A stretch of 64,000 bases of DNA from Odobenus rosmarus divergens (GCF_000321225.1 NW_004450566.1:2466703-2530702), one strand, 5' to 3'. Positions 49,873 through 62,200 are shown, numbered from the stretch's first letter. Numbers and translations: made by a program. Notes: generated from the letters alone by a model not told the origin.

Positions 49873-52800
49873 AATTTGTATCTAGTCAGTATCAGATCCT
49901 TCCTTTAAGGAGGAGCAAGTATCCCGGATGCTGATTGCTTACTGGGGGGTCTGGGGCATGCATCTCCTCTCCCCCATGGACTCCACCCCCAGAGTGCAGG
50001 GGAAAGGGAAGCTTCATCTAGTTCACATAGATTCCTGCATCACTCATCCATTCCTCACATTCTTTGTTGATGGACAGTCCCAACTGGGACAGCTGAAGAG
50101 CACATTAACTACTCAACAGCAAGAGCCTGACCTCTGAGGATTCTTTCCTACTCCTAAACTATCCTCTTTTTTTGAAACAAACCCCACTCCTGAATTCAGC
50201 CAGATTTATTTCACTCAAGCTTCTGATAAACATGCAGTTTTCAACCCTGGATTCATTTTCGGGCTTGAGTCTAGCTTTGCTTCTGGCACAAACACTACCT
50301 GAGCCTCTTTATATGGCTTGGATGATTTGAAATGATAGGATGATAAAATATGAGAAGAGAAGGAAGAGAAGACTTATTATTTTTGTACTTGTGATTATCT
50401 GAACAGATTCTTTTGGTCCCATTATTGTTCCAATTTATTAAATTGAGTTAAAATGTATATTTTTGGAATTTTCTCTTAACATTGATAAAGTATAAACATA
50501 ATCATCTATTATATTAGAACACAGCAATTAAAAATCTTAATTGGTATGTTGACTATTAGAATAGAGGGTATCCAATTTCCCATATATCTTAGATTTCATG
50601 GAATTTCAAGGATTGTAGTATATTCCATTCCGTAATGTTCTTATACTGTTCTTGCCACTGTGTATACAAGTTAGTGTCTGGATAGAGATTTTGCCTCTAA
50701 AAGAAACTATAAATTACCACGGTTTAAACTGGTTCACAGAACAATAACTTTGCAGTTATTTACCTCTCTAAAAAGATAATTTTCCAACTTCTGGAAGTTT
50801 ATTTTTTATAGAGCAAACGTAATGTAAGAGTGGATATATGCTTTGCCTCGTAAAACTTATAAGATCTAGAAAAGATAGTCTGTGTGTGTGTATAATGACT
50901 GCAATTGAAATAATCAACAAATACAATAGGGAAAAGGCCAGTCCCTGCAGTTTCATGTTCTACTCTTCTCCCCTGTGCTGAATGGCTAAAAGGTTCATGA
51001 CAAAAGATTTTCTAATAGCAAGCAGACAAAAAAACATGGCTTTTCTCCTGACACTTCAAGGAGATTATGGTCCATTTTTTATCGTATTTTTTCATGAATA
51101 TTGACTTTATTTAATTTTTATTAAATAAAATGAATTTGATATGCATTCATTTACCTACTTTATTGTATACATATGTAGGGATACTTTAGTACTGTAGGAT
51201 TTCTCTAGAAAATTAGACTTACATTGTTGACAGAATGAAATAGTTTTCATGTTCTGATATTCTTTTGTTTATTTGTTTTCTTTGCTCAATAGTTCTGCAT
51301 CCAGAGGTTTCATTTTTAAAATCTGCAATTTACCAGATTTCTTTACCTTAACTGTCATATGAGTTGATGGTTCAAGAAAGCAGTCTTACATCTTTGTATA
51401 GAGGGAAAAAGCAGAGCAAATTCTCATTCTTTTAAAAATAGAAGTAGGTCTTGGATCCTTTATGTTGTTACCCAATTTAAACAATGATTCAAACAAAACA
51501 GGTCTTGATGAACTTCAATAATATTTAACTAAACTATTTTTATTAATCACATGTAGAAAATAGCATTTCTCCTAACATTTTTATAAATATTCTATTTCTT
51601 ACCAATCTTACTATAAGTACTATTAATATTTAAAATAGGTATAATTTATTAGCAATAATAATACTCAAACATTATAAATACATAAAGAAACTGTCAAATT
51701 GAGAACCAGTCTGAAACTAGAGAAGAATTTCAACAAAATACACAGGAAAACCAAAACAAGAAATACTAGAAAACAGATTCATATGTTACTAGATAATTGA
51801 GATGACTCCCCCAAATTGCAAAAGGAAAAATTTAAAAACATCAAAAGTAAGCAAACTATGTATGATCTTAACAACTGGAGAGTTGGATGTATACATTAGT
51901 TGAATATTTTAAAAGCTGAAGTTCTATCACATTTAAGTGGAAATTCAGGAAGACGGTGCAAATACACATTGCATCATCAGGTTTAAGTCAACAGACAAAT
52001 GCTAAGTCGATTTTACTGAAAAGTTATTTCTTGTCCCTTTTCTATTCCCATCTTTGGTTTATATTGGTTGGTATGACGAAAAAAGAAAAATTAAAGTGAG
52101 ATAAGAGAAAAAAGTAGTAGAGCATTGAGCAAGATAAAGAATTTGGGGAGAAAAAATAAGCTATGTCCTTTTACTAATGGAACATCCAAGGCCCAATTAG
52201 AAACTTAACAGTTTTTAGCATGTATGAATGGGACTGCAGAGGGCAGGGTGACAAATACAAATGAAAGCAACCAAATTAGACAATCTCAAAATATTTTTCC
52301 ACCACTACTGTTTAAAGAATCTTATTTTCCCCAGTGAAAGTATACTTAAAGAGTTCTCTCTAATGGATAATTTTTTGAAGTGTGCATTGCTATGAAAGCT
52401 AAGCAATTCTGAAATTCTTGTTGAAACTGAAGAAGCAAGAGATTTGTAGTTTAAGAATTCATTATGAAAATTCACCCTTTTTTGTCTTGGTTTCAGAAAA
52501 GATTCCACAGAAAACAGCCAGGGTTGCCCAGAGGGAAAACTAAGGCTGAGGGTTCCAAAGTGAATAGTGAATCAAAAATCCTGGAAGGTATCATAAGGCT
52601 AAGGAAAAGGTAAATGTATTAATTTAATGAATGCATTTACATGATGATTGACAAGTTAGCATCCAGGTTCCACTGCCCAATATTTCTGGGAAGGGGAGGG
52701 GAAGGGGATTCTGGCAGCTTGTGCCTACTATTTCTGTGCTGCCCAGGGCCACTTTAGAAGGGGAGAGGGGAAGGACAGGGTCCTCGTTAGGAAATAGATC

Positions 52801-53284
52801 ACTAAGCTTGCTTTGAACTCTTGTTCACCACTACTTTATGTGTCAGCTTGTCTTTGTGTTGGTAGAAGGAAAAAGAAAAAGAAAAACATAAGACTGGACT
52901 TTAGATTCTAAATCAAAGCTCTGCTCTGCTGATTGCTGGTGTGGCTTGTCAAAAGCAAAGCAAGTAGGAACGTTGAAATTTCTTGTTTCTATGAACCAGG
53001 AGATGAGGGGCTTTTGTTTTGGTTTGCGTTTTTTGTTGTTGTTGTTGTTTTTAATTATAAGTATCAAGAAAAGGATTTTTCAATGTACCTTACATTTACC
53101 TTAAAATATCCCTAATATTTATTTTTTCCAATTTGATTGACCCTTGGAGAGGATAAAGCAAAGTGAGAAAACACCTTAAAAGGGAATCTATAGAAGGTGT
53201 GAGAAGGCTTCCCTTGTCACCTAATTTCAGAACCAGAAGAAACCAGACCACTGCCCCTAACACACTCTTTCTTGATAGTGACCC
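49873..53284. other. Intergenic, repeat-poor, no gene recognised
   Basis: AT-rich unique DNA without SINE or L1; small (GTT)n at about 53034-53049. A CACC-rich patch lies at 52.69-52.77 kb on the complementary strand. Confidence 0.5.
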
Positions 53285-53400
53285 CTAGGTTCAAAGACAT
53301 TAAATCAGTTGCCCAAGAGTCGCACTCAGAAAGTCAGGTCAAGATCGGCCTCTCCTGATTTCCACTTTGTCCTCCTTACGCTGCCCTATGCTGCCTCTAG
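53285..53400 (-). mobile_element. MIR fragment
   Basis: CATTAAATCAGTTGCCCAAG through CTCTCCTGATTTCCACTTTG matches reversed MIR. Confidence 0.55.
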
Positions 53401-53929
53401 AGTTAGATCAGGAAATTATAAGGAAGAGTGGGGACAGAATAGGAGAAAAGCTGGAGAGGGTCAAAGATATTTCTAAGTAGGCAAAAAAAAAAAAAAAAAA
53501 GTGGAATACCTAAGTCAAGATGCTGGAACCTTTCCCTGGACAAAAAAATAAAATAAAATAAAAAATAAAGCACCCTGCTCGTCCCAGGCATTGAACGCAC
53601 AAAACAGCTCCCGCTGAATACCTATGATGCTTACTTTCAACTTTGGAAGTTCAGCCTAGGGGAAGAAAGTTAATCCCTTCCCTCTTGCTCTCCTCACCTT
53701 CCACTCTGATTCAAGTGACTGTCGTTCCTCGAACATTTCGTGGGCCTGTTCTTTAAAACACATTTCCTCACCTGAGTCTTGGACGTCTTTTTCAATTCTC
53801 TCCCCCCTCACAATTCGCAAATCATTATCCTGGGCTTTTGTAAGCTGTAAACATCCACATTGGCACCTTGGGTGGACAGGAAAGATCGCTGGACTCCTTA
53901 TTTCAGCGAAAGTCCAGAGACCATGCCCG
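53401..53929. other. Left shoulder of the upstream CpG island
   Basis: Contains an A-run (53483-53500) and an (AAAAT)n-like tail (53541-53566). No gene recognised. Confidence 0.5.
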
Positions 53930-54960
53930 CCACTTAGGCCAACCCCCGCCCCCGGCCCCGCCACAAACACCCAACATTTATACACACTCGGAAGACCCTC
54001 ACAGATCATTTCTGTAGAAGGGGTGCATTTTGTGGCTGCTGCTGCACAGTTGGTGAAAATCGTGGAAAGGGGGGCGGGGGACTGCATCCGTGCCCGTGCC
54101 GAGGCGCGGAGTGGGAACAGCCTGGACGTGTCCGCTGCCGGCCTGCCCCAAGACCGCTGGTTGGTGCCACGGGTGGGCAAAGGCAACACCGCGGGGTGGA
54201 GAGCGGCGCGGAGGGTGGCGCTGGCGCATGAAAGGCGTCTTTGTGCGGGACTTGGGGGTGAGGAGGCTGTGAGAATGGAGAGAGCTGAGCCGGGACCTGA
54301 AGGCTGGGATTCTGGGGCGCCGCTACCAGCCACTCCTCGGCGGCGCTGGAAAGGTCCGGGTAGTGCCGACAGGGGGCGGTGTGGCGCTGGCGGGGTGGGG
54401 TGAAGGCCCCTAGGTTTGGCCTTCTTTGAGACCTGACGCGAGAGAAAGACACTTCGAGAAAGCGGGAGGGAATTGAAGGATTTGCCTCCCCGCCCCCTTC
54501 CCTAGGTGGCCGAGAGATCGCGCTGGCTGGAAGGGCGCAGCCCCTCGCCCGGCGCTCACTCAGCAGTCAGGGAGGCGAGAAAGCGGCCCCCGAGGCGGAG
54601 CCTCCGTCCTGCCCCCGGGTATCGCTGCCCCCACCTGGGGGAGAGAGGCGGGCGCCGCGCTGCCCTCCCTCTCCGCCCCCGCCGCGTGGCTTGCGGCTTA
54701 TTTTCCCAGCTGGCAAGCGTCGCGCTGCAGACAAGGGAATGCCTGTGGTGAGTTGTTTATTTTGTCGAAGTTTGCGGTGGGCCAGGGGGACGTGGGGGGC
54801 GAGCGGCAGGCAGAGGCCCGGACTATTTTGTTTAGGTCTTGGTCCACCTGTGTGGTATAAATCTGCCAGCCTCACGGCGGCGGGGGGCCAGGGTGAGAAA
54901 ACCCCAAGGCTCCAAAAGTCCACTCTAGCAGACCTAGAACCACATTTGATTCTCCACTCC
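53930..54960. promoter_or_regulatory. Second CpG island, 4.3 kb upstream of RGMB: candidate upstream promoter and non-coding first exon
   Basis: This is a sharply bounded GC- and CpG-rich block between ordinary sequence. On the + strand a consensus donor TG|GTGAGT occurs with GT at 54748-54749, suitable for a non-coding exon ending at 54747 that splices toward the RGMB exon. As I recall it, the human gene has an upstream non-coding exon at a similar distance and an antisense lncRNA between the two points, so the position fits. Whether it fires toward RGMB, away from it, or both cannot be read from sequence. Confidence 0.6.
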
Positions 54961-57950
54961 TGGAATGGCTAGATCCTAGCTTCCACTACTCCCCATACCC
55001 CTGATCATTGCTTCCCGCACCCGTTGCGTACAGGGCTGGCGCTGTAAAGGACAGTCAGAGCCTATGACCCAGGGACAGCTGGCCACAGAAGTACCTCTAG
55101 GGTACCTTCCCCGTTTCTTGAGGGTAGGAGAGCTGAGTATTTGATATGAGGGGAGCTCTTGAAACTAGTGGGAACTTGTTTTGGCTACTTGTGGCATGAA
55201 GTCCCTTCAGGCATATCGGGTCTGCAGAGTACCCTAAACTGGGATCCAGATTGGTCAGAGTTTCCCAGACTTGAGGCTGGGGGGGGGGGGCGGTAAGCGG
55301 TTGGCTCCCAGGGGAACCCAGAGGAACCCCCAGGGCTGATGACAGTCACCACCACGGCTGCTTGGCCTGGAAGAAAAGTCTAAATACATTAGCGAACTGG
55401 TAAAGCTTTTAAGGCCTTCTCGGGAGTGAGTGGCTGGCTAATGAGAGGTTAATTTTGTTTGGAAGAGAAGGCTGCGCTGGTTTCCTGAGATAAATGGACA
55501 GGAAGCGCATTACCTCCGCGCGCTGGCAAGCGGCTCCCAAATGCTTTTTGCACCTGCCGCTTTGAGCGGTGTGATCCGCTGCAGAGCCCGCAGGGATCGT
55601 GGGGGCCGGCTGTGTACGCTCGGGTGATGAGACCCACTCACGCCCCGGAACCCCTCCTCCCGGGGGCGCAGCGCTCACGCCAGGCTCTGGGGTCTTCTCT
55701 CACACCCAGGTCCTGCGTGCTCCAGAACTCGGGGGCCCCCTGATCCCGTCAAGCCCCCTCCAGGATCGGAAGGGTTAAGAATGATGTAAGTACAATCCAC
55801 TAGCTGCTTGCTGCTGGGCTGTCGGACTCCGGGCTATTTCAGCCCCCGCTTTGTGGACACCCTGGACCGGGGAGCAGCGAGGGGGGCCCTTACTCTAGAA
55901 TGGGTTGCACAAATCCCTACCGCGGTCTGCTTCCTAGCTCCGCTGTCCTAGGTGAGACCCTCGTGTTAGATTTCTGGAAATGGAGATAAATCAACAGGGG
56001 AATGGTTAAGACCGCACGTATAGGTTCGGTAAAAGAAACCTCTAATTCTTATTTAAAATCCATTCATGTTGCTGGCATGTGTTTTAATTCTATTCACTTG
56101 CACGTTCATACCAGGGGATGCTTTGCCGTGTCCTCTAATTGTGCTGTTCTGGTCTCATCTTTCCTTCCTGAAAACAAAGATGAAGAGAGAAAGAGTACAA
56201 GTGGCAAGAAATAGGGTGGGTTCGTGAGCTGTGCAAGCTGTCACTTCATGATTTGTTTTTTCAGATTAAGATGTAAAACTTTTATAAGTCATTGATTTTA
56301 TGGGGGGAAATCCCTAGATTTTTCTTTATAGAATCTTAAAATCCTCCTTAACTTGCAGCATTGGAGCTGGAGGAATGGATGCGCTATAAGCGACCATTCA
56401 CCAAGCTCTTGCTTTCCAAGCCCACTCGGGATCTTGCTAACAGTCCGAATTTACCCTGCGAGTCTGTCAACTGACCTAAAGACTTGAAAACAGGAACCAC
56501 CTTGCGGTTTAATTGTGAAAATTAACATTTTACTCTAGCCGGCTGAACACTTATGTGGTAATAAAAAATGAATTGTTAGCCTTATAAATCTTGAGCTTGT
56601 CAAATTTTACAACAGATGAGCAATAAAGCACCTTAGAAAAAAATGAAGTTTTCCCTCTAAAAGAACAGTTGCATTTCGATACCAGAATTTGCAGCGACTC
56701 AAGGACGCCCTCTATTGATAAAACAATTTAGAGCACTGTGTGTTTAAGAAACAGGATACAGAGGTGGGGGAGAAGTGGCAGGGGGATAAATCAGAGAAAG
56801 TAATGACAGCTAAAAGACCCCAACTAAACTGAATTTGATCCTTAACTTTCGGTTATGTGTTTGAAGTATGATCAATAAAGTGGCATGCTTCTTTCATAGG
56901 GGTCGAATTAAATCTTGGGTTAAGGAAAAAGAAACATCTTACTGTTAGTCTTTTCAGCAAAATACTTTGACTCAGATTTGGTTACTTTTAAAAGATGTTT
57001 ACCAGTATTTCACTAACTTTAGTTCATTGATTTATGTAGTCATTTCAAGACAGTAAATTTTTGGTCTCATAGTATTTACTCCACAATACTATCTACAAAT
57101 CGTATCAGATAACTTCGCCTGCAAAAAGTCCTTTCTCCAGGCAACTCTGAAGTTATTATTAAGCATATTATGGATATACACAAGGTTTGGATTCTATCTT
57201 GGGCAGGGAAAGGTGTGTTTACCACTTGAGTCATCATAGTATGTAATAGGTAAGTAATGAAAAGTTACAGTAAAAATAGGCATCCTTCATTAGGGACCTA
57301 GTGGTTTGTACAGTTCATAATGTGTCTAAATGAGTAAGCTGGAGTGATCGAAGGTTTGCCCTCAATTATCCTAGTCCATTGATTAGCACATTGTAACGTG
57401 TGGAATATTAACGTGTCCGCGGTTGATACGAAATTACTAATTAGAGATTATGAGTAGTGAACGGGTACAGCTGCAAACTGCAATTTGGCTGTAAGTGAAT
57501 TTAAAATGGCAGCCCTGAGCCCCTTGGAGGAATGGCAAAGGCAAGGGCAGTCGAAGTAGCTCCTAGCCTTTGAAGCCATTCTTGAGATTAGATACCACTT
57601 CATACCTACTGATAACAAATTGGAACCTATCATCAACCTCACAGCATGCTTTCCTATAACAACACTTGGCAACCTCTTTTCTGGCACACAATTGGGTTTT
57701 TTCCCCTCATCTTTGGATCCATCCAAGTGACAAAAGTAGAAAGTGACCTGCCATTGAATTAATATACTAATAGACTACGAAATTTTGTGGAAAAGCCACC
57801 GAGCAACAAGAAATGATGGCATAATTACTCTACACTGCTTTAAAAACTCACTATCCTCATTAATCTAATTACATTGTAACCGAACACATTGAAGTTCGCC
57901 CACTCTCAGACTCCTCCCCGCTGCTTTCAGGAAGGGAAATGTCAGAGGAA
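54960..57950. other. Unique sequence between the two CpG islands
   Basis: No SINE or L1 and no convincing ORF is visible. It contains a G12 run at 55279-55290 and moderately GC-rich sequence to about 55.9 kb, then AT-rich unique DNA. By analogy with human it may lie under an antisense lncRNA, but no exon can be set here. Confidence 0.5.
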
Positions 57951-58882
57951 CAATAACGCCAGAGCCTCGCACAGCTGCCAGCGAATTCCGCCGGGAGCTG
58001 GTGGGTACCTTCCCAGCCCATCCGATCTGTTCCGGACCGCAGGTCACATTCGGACTTCCAACGCCGCTGGGTGCTAGCTTTACCAAACGTCCGGAAAAGG
58101 CTCGGAACGCGGTTCCGCAGATGTGATTGGCTGCGAAGGGACCTGCCGCACGGCGTTCGGTAAAAGCGCCCACTTCCTCTCAGGAGCCGGAGCTGGAGCG
58201 GGAGGGACAGAGTGGGGGTGATTTAAAACACACACACACCCCCCAAAAAACCTTAGGGGGAAGTTGAACCCAATCCACATTAAAGAAGAAAGCCGGTTCT
58301 TTTGTAACGCCGGCAAGAGAGAGTTGCCGTCGCCAGTTTCTGTAGGGCACGAGGAAACAGATCGCGGAAAGGGGTGAAAGGGAGAGAAGAGGAGGGAGCA
58401 GGAGGGAGGCTGGGCCCGGGCACGGCGGACAGGACTCACAGCCGACGGACGCGGAACTCGAATTACAATGAGCAAGCTGAGGGCGGGAGGAGGTGTGGGG
58501 GGCGGGCGCTTTGGGCCTGCGAGTGGCGAGCTGGGCCCAGAGGACCCGCGTTTACGGCCAATGGAGTGGGAGGGAGGGGCTCGGCCGGGGGTGGGGACGA
58601 CGTGGATTGGCGCACGCAGGGAGGGCGGAGCGGCAGTGCGGGGCTGAGATTGATTGACCGCGAGGCCGCAGCACAGAGATATCCGGGCTGCCGGCTGCTG
58701 CCTGCTTCGGCTGGGCGCGCCTCCAGTGGGTCCACGCCCGCTGAGCCCACGCTGGCCGGGACCGGGGCGCCCGCGCTTTTGGGGCCGGGCTCGGCACTAA
58801 GCTCACCGTCTTTGTGTCTTTTCTCCCGCCCCCTCTGCCCCGCCCGCCGCCTCCGGCCGCCGCGATGCCGCTGCGCCCCGTT

Positions 58883-58906
58883 GCCGCCGCCGCCGCCGCC
58901 GCCGCC
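58883..58906 (+). repeat. (GCC)8 trinucleotide repeat in the RGMB leader
   Basis: Eight uninterrupted GCC units sit about 190 bases upstream of the RGMB ATG, within the likely 5' untranslated region. Such tracts are often length-polymorphic and can fold. Confidence 0.9.
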
Positions 58907-59010
58907 TCGCTCCGCCCGCGGCGCGCTTTTTGCTGCGGCGGTGGCGGCGGCCCGTATCCGACGCGTGCCTGAAGGAGGAAGAAGAGGAAGCGAGGTGCGT
59001 CCCACGGTCC

Positions 59011-59157
59011 ATGCCGCGGCCACAGCCACGAGCCCGACACGGCGCCCGCGCCGCCGCCCTCGCCGGAGCTCACGAGACCTGCATGGACGGGCATGGGCTT
59101 GAGAGCAGCACCTTCCTGCGCCGCTGCCGCCGCCTCCGCTGCTGCCGCCGGGGCTGA
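59011..59157 (+). other. Upstream ORF overlapping the RGMB start codon out of frame
   Basis: ATG at 59011 opens a 48-codon frame ending at TGA 59155-59157. A second in-frame ATG lies at 59083, ten bases before the RGMB ATG, and the frame overlaps the RGMB start. Both upstream ATGs have T at -3, a weak context, while the RGMB ATG has G at -3 and +4, so leaky scanning is expected. The predicted peptide is Arg-rich and resembles no known family. It probably acts, if at all, by reducing RGMB translation. Confidence 0.55.
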
Positions 59158-59240
59158 GCAGCGCCGCCGACCCCAACTCTGCCCGCCGCCCCTGGCGTTG
59201 CTGCTGCTGCTGCTGCTCAGCCTCGGGCTGCTCCACGCAG
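59093..59240 (+). CDS. RGMB: RGMB first coding exon (partial gene): signal peptide and start of repulsive guidance molecule B
   Basis: RGMB is a GPI-anchored BMP co-receptor and neogenin ligand acting at the cell surface in neurons and other cells. The frame from the ATG reads MGLRAAPS, then an Ala-rich stretch (residues 10-21), a basic EQRRRP segment, a Cys-Pro-Pro-Pro motif (30-33), a Leu-rich hydrophobic core (34-47) and LLHAG at 46-50. I recognise this as the RGMB N-terminus from the shared MGLRAAPS start, the CPPPL motif and the SLGLLHAG end. It functions as the signal peptide, and the mature protein begins in the next exon. The exon ends after the first base of codon 50 (phase 1), followed directly by GTATGAG, a good donor. 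The start has G at -3 and G at +4. The Ala tract is about four residues longer than in human as I recall it. Later exons (RGM and von Willebrand type D-like domains, GPI signal) lie beyond the window. Confidence 0.93.
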
Positions 59241-62200
59241 GTATGAGGCGCGCGCGCGCGAGGGGAGCCAGCCCCAGGGCCGAGTGCTTTGTTCCCGAAC
59301 ACCCCCGGTCCCGAAAGCACACGCTGGGGCAGCAGGGCGGCGTGGCGTGGTGAGACAGGAGAGGCCTCACGGGCTCCAGACCTGCACCTTTGCCGGGCTC
59401 GCGGCGCAGCGGCAGGAACACACCCGCAAGTCGTGCGGCGCGCCCAGGGCGCAGTGGAGAGGCCTATTCCCCTCCCTCTCTCTCCCTTCCCCCCCCCCCG
59501 CTCCGGCACTCCAGTTTCCCCGCCTTCGGCTGGGACCGTTGATAAATCTCCTTCCCAGCAGCCGCTTATCAAAGATTTAGAGGGCGGGGGCGACGGGGGC
59601 TGCGCCCCCGAGACAAATGTTCCGGGTGCTTTATTGCTCACTGCATTGGTGTTTACTGAAAGTCAGGCTGGGATCAGGTTTCCGCCGCCCCCGCCCCCTT
59701 CGAGGGCAGACAAGGAGCCTTGTGCTGCTTGTCTGGGGTTGGGGGTCGCGATGAGGGGAAGAAATCGCTTCAGATGTAAAGATTTTCACCGGAATTTGAA
59801 AACCTGGGGGTTAATCTCGAAGTAACTTAAACGTCTTTAAACAGGGATTTCTTTCGTTTTTGCGAAAGCTGCTTTTAATTCAGCTTGTCACCCTCTTTGG
59901 AGAAACCAGTGCTTTGTGGCTCGCCGCGTGTTTTCGGGTTCCAGGAGGGGTTGACAGATCTCACGAGGCTTTCTGGAGGCCGGCGCTTCCTCTGTGGAAG
60001 CAGGAGTGAGTTATCTGTTCTTAGCAAAGTAGGCCTGCAAATGAGGCTTCTAGCAGGTGATACTTATTTTTCTTGTGAAATAAGTTGCATTAATACAATG
60101 ATCTATGTCAGTTGCATCTCAGAGCGCGGGGAGGGGGGAATATCTAGGACGGTCTAATAAATACCACGTCTAGGAGTTTGTCTAAAGAATTTATTTAATG
60201 CCAGATTGAAAGATAAACTCTTGAGAACAACTAGAGCATTAGATAAATTTTTCTTAGAGACCTTTTTTGTCCTGTATTTTATGACAGCAGTCTCAGCGCT
60301 CTCTGATCCGGAGAATCCTGAACTGTAATGCCACCCTCCTGTGTGGAGTAGTATTTATTTATTAAGTCATACCAGCCTTGCTAAAAATCTGGGAGGTTTT
60401 TAAGTAACGGGGGGAAAATGTGGCATTTGAGGAGACTTAATTTACTTTTCCTAACTTTGCATTGTGATGGAACAGCTGCGTTTTAACACTCACTTGGGGA
60501 AACATAGGGTGTAACATTAAGTTTTACAGTGATTAAGGCTTTAAATGACCTTAGAATCTTAGAAAGTAATGGCAACCTGCTTATGGTCACATGGAAATTT
60601 TTAATGATGTGTCAGAAGATACATTCAGGAGTGTTTTGTGTGAAGAATTTGTCTTCATAATGTCAAAGTGTTATGTTTCTTGAAATGGAAATTGAAGTAT
60701 TAGGTAGGACTCTGTGTCCCTCATGACTGCTTGGATATTGTTTCCCTTCGTTGTCAGAGGGTACTAAGACAAGATTGGAATGTGGTCCTTGAAGATTTCT
60801 TTTCTGACCAGTTATGAAAAAGTTGTTTTAATGTTTAATGTAAGGTGCCTTATTTCAAGACCTTGGGATGTGAAACTCTTCTCCATATCTTCCTGTGTCT
60901 TCACTAAAGTCACCATTGGATTCTACCTAGAGTTTCCATGGTGAGTGATATCTGTGAACAACTTGTTGGGGTGGAATGATTAATTTGGTTACAGAAAAAA
61001 CGGGCTCCTTTTGAAAGATTTCTTTGAAGAGTGTTGCTATTGAAATGCAAGGATTGTTTCTCCTCAGAGAGCCTAGTGCAGTGCTCTTTGCAGATGGGCT
61101 ACCATATGTTTTATGCCTGGATCAGTATAATTTGCCTCAGCACCCCATATGGCCCTGCATTTCACTTAATTCAGCTTCAGCATATCTCATTTCTTTTATT
61201 ATAAACTGGTGATTGTGCTGCAAATTCACACGTGCAGTCCTGGCATCAAGGAAATGGTCTTGAATGGTGAGGTCTTTGAATCATTAACGAAGGCTGTAGA
61301 CCCACAAATCCTTTAGCACTTTCATTAACTGGAATGAAAACACAATCACACCAATCATAGATCATCTGACTTGAAAAATGGAGACAACTGTAACTGCGGA
61401 TTTTGTTTTCTGCCCTAGGAAATAAAAAAGTCCTTTCATACTCTTCCCCCCCCCCCCCGCCCCAAGCAAACCTCTACAATTCCTGAATGGAGATGCAATA
61501 TGGGAGTTACTTGCTTACTCATACTCTTCATGGCTTTGTTGGCTACATCCTTGAGATTGTTTCTGCTCTATATTGTCTTGGCATCTTGACAGGAAGCTTA
61601 CTTTACCGCCTGTAACAGGCAAAGTGTGCACTGTCATTACAAATTCATGAAGCCTGGATATTTCTGGGTGTATTCTGTATGCTGCAAATTAGTCATTATA
61701 CAGGAGCCTGTGATGGGGCTGAAACTGCTGACCCAGATGCACTCTCTAGTTAGCCATCCTCTTTTCCCATCATCTGTCTTTGAAAAGGCTGTTAGAAACC
61801 TCATCCCACACAAAAGAACCCAAGGAGTTCTTTTTGATGTGACATTTATCAAAAGAATCAGCACCTGCCTGCTAGGAAAAGGGTTGGGGGGGGGACAAGG
61901 AAGGAAAAAGGAGGTGGGAATCTATACTCTGATTCTCTTCTGAACAGTTAGTTGCATCTGCATCTCATGCTCTTCTTACTTTGGATATTTTATGACTATT
62001 TAAAATAATTATAAGTAAATGTATGCTCGGATAGATTTTATTGACCATAAAAAGAACAAATAGGCATTGCAGGTTTAGCGGAAAGTTCTTGTGCTGTCAT
62101 TTATTCGTAGTCTAGGAGCTGGTCATTACTGACTGATCTTGGCCCAGTTTTCATTTCCTTTCTGCTTGCTGTGAATTTCATTTAAAAAGAAAAAAATAAT

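Larger units (their letters stand above)
57950..59780. promoter_or_regulatory. RGMB: CpG island and TATA-less promoter region of RGMB
   Basis: A CpG-dense block surrounds the first coding exon, while the flanks are CpG-poor. Visible promoter elements are inverted CCAAT boxes (ATTGG) at 58126-58130 and 58606-58610, a direct CCAAT at 58558-58562, and Sp1-like GC boxes at 58480-58487 and 58497-58508. No TATA box stands at a sensible distance. NF-Y plus Sp1 sites in a CpG island fit a dispersed-start developmental promoter. The exact transcription start cannot be set from sequence; anywhere from 58.4 to 58.9 kb is plausible. Minus-strand (antisense) initiation from the same island is possible by analogy with human RGMB-AS1. 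Confidence 0.8.

Noticed and set aside
58374..59102. 242-codon plus-strand open frame upstream of RGMB
   Set aside because: Low-complexity translation of the promoter and leader in a frame different from RGMB; stop codons are rare there because of base composition.
58463..59641. 392-codon minus-strand open frame across the RGMB exon
   Set aside because: It is the GC-rich antisense shadow of the CpG island and the RGMB exon, full of Gly/Arg/Ala/Ser runs, with no domain and several overlapping frames of similar length on both strands.
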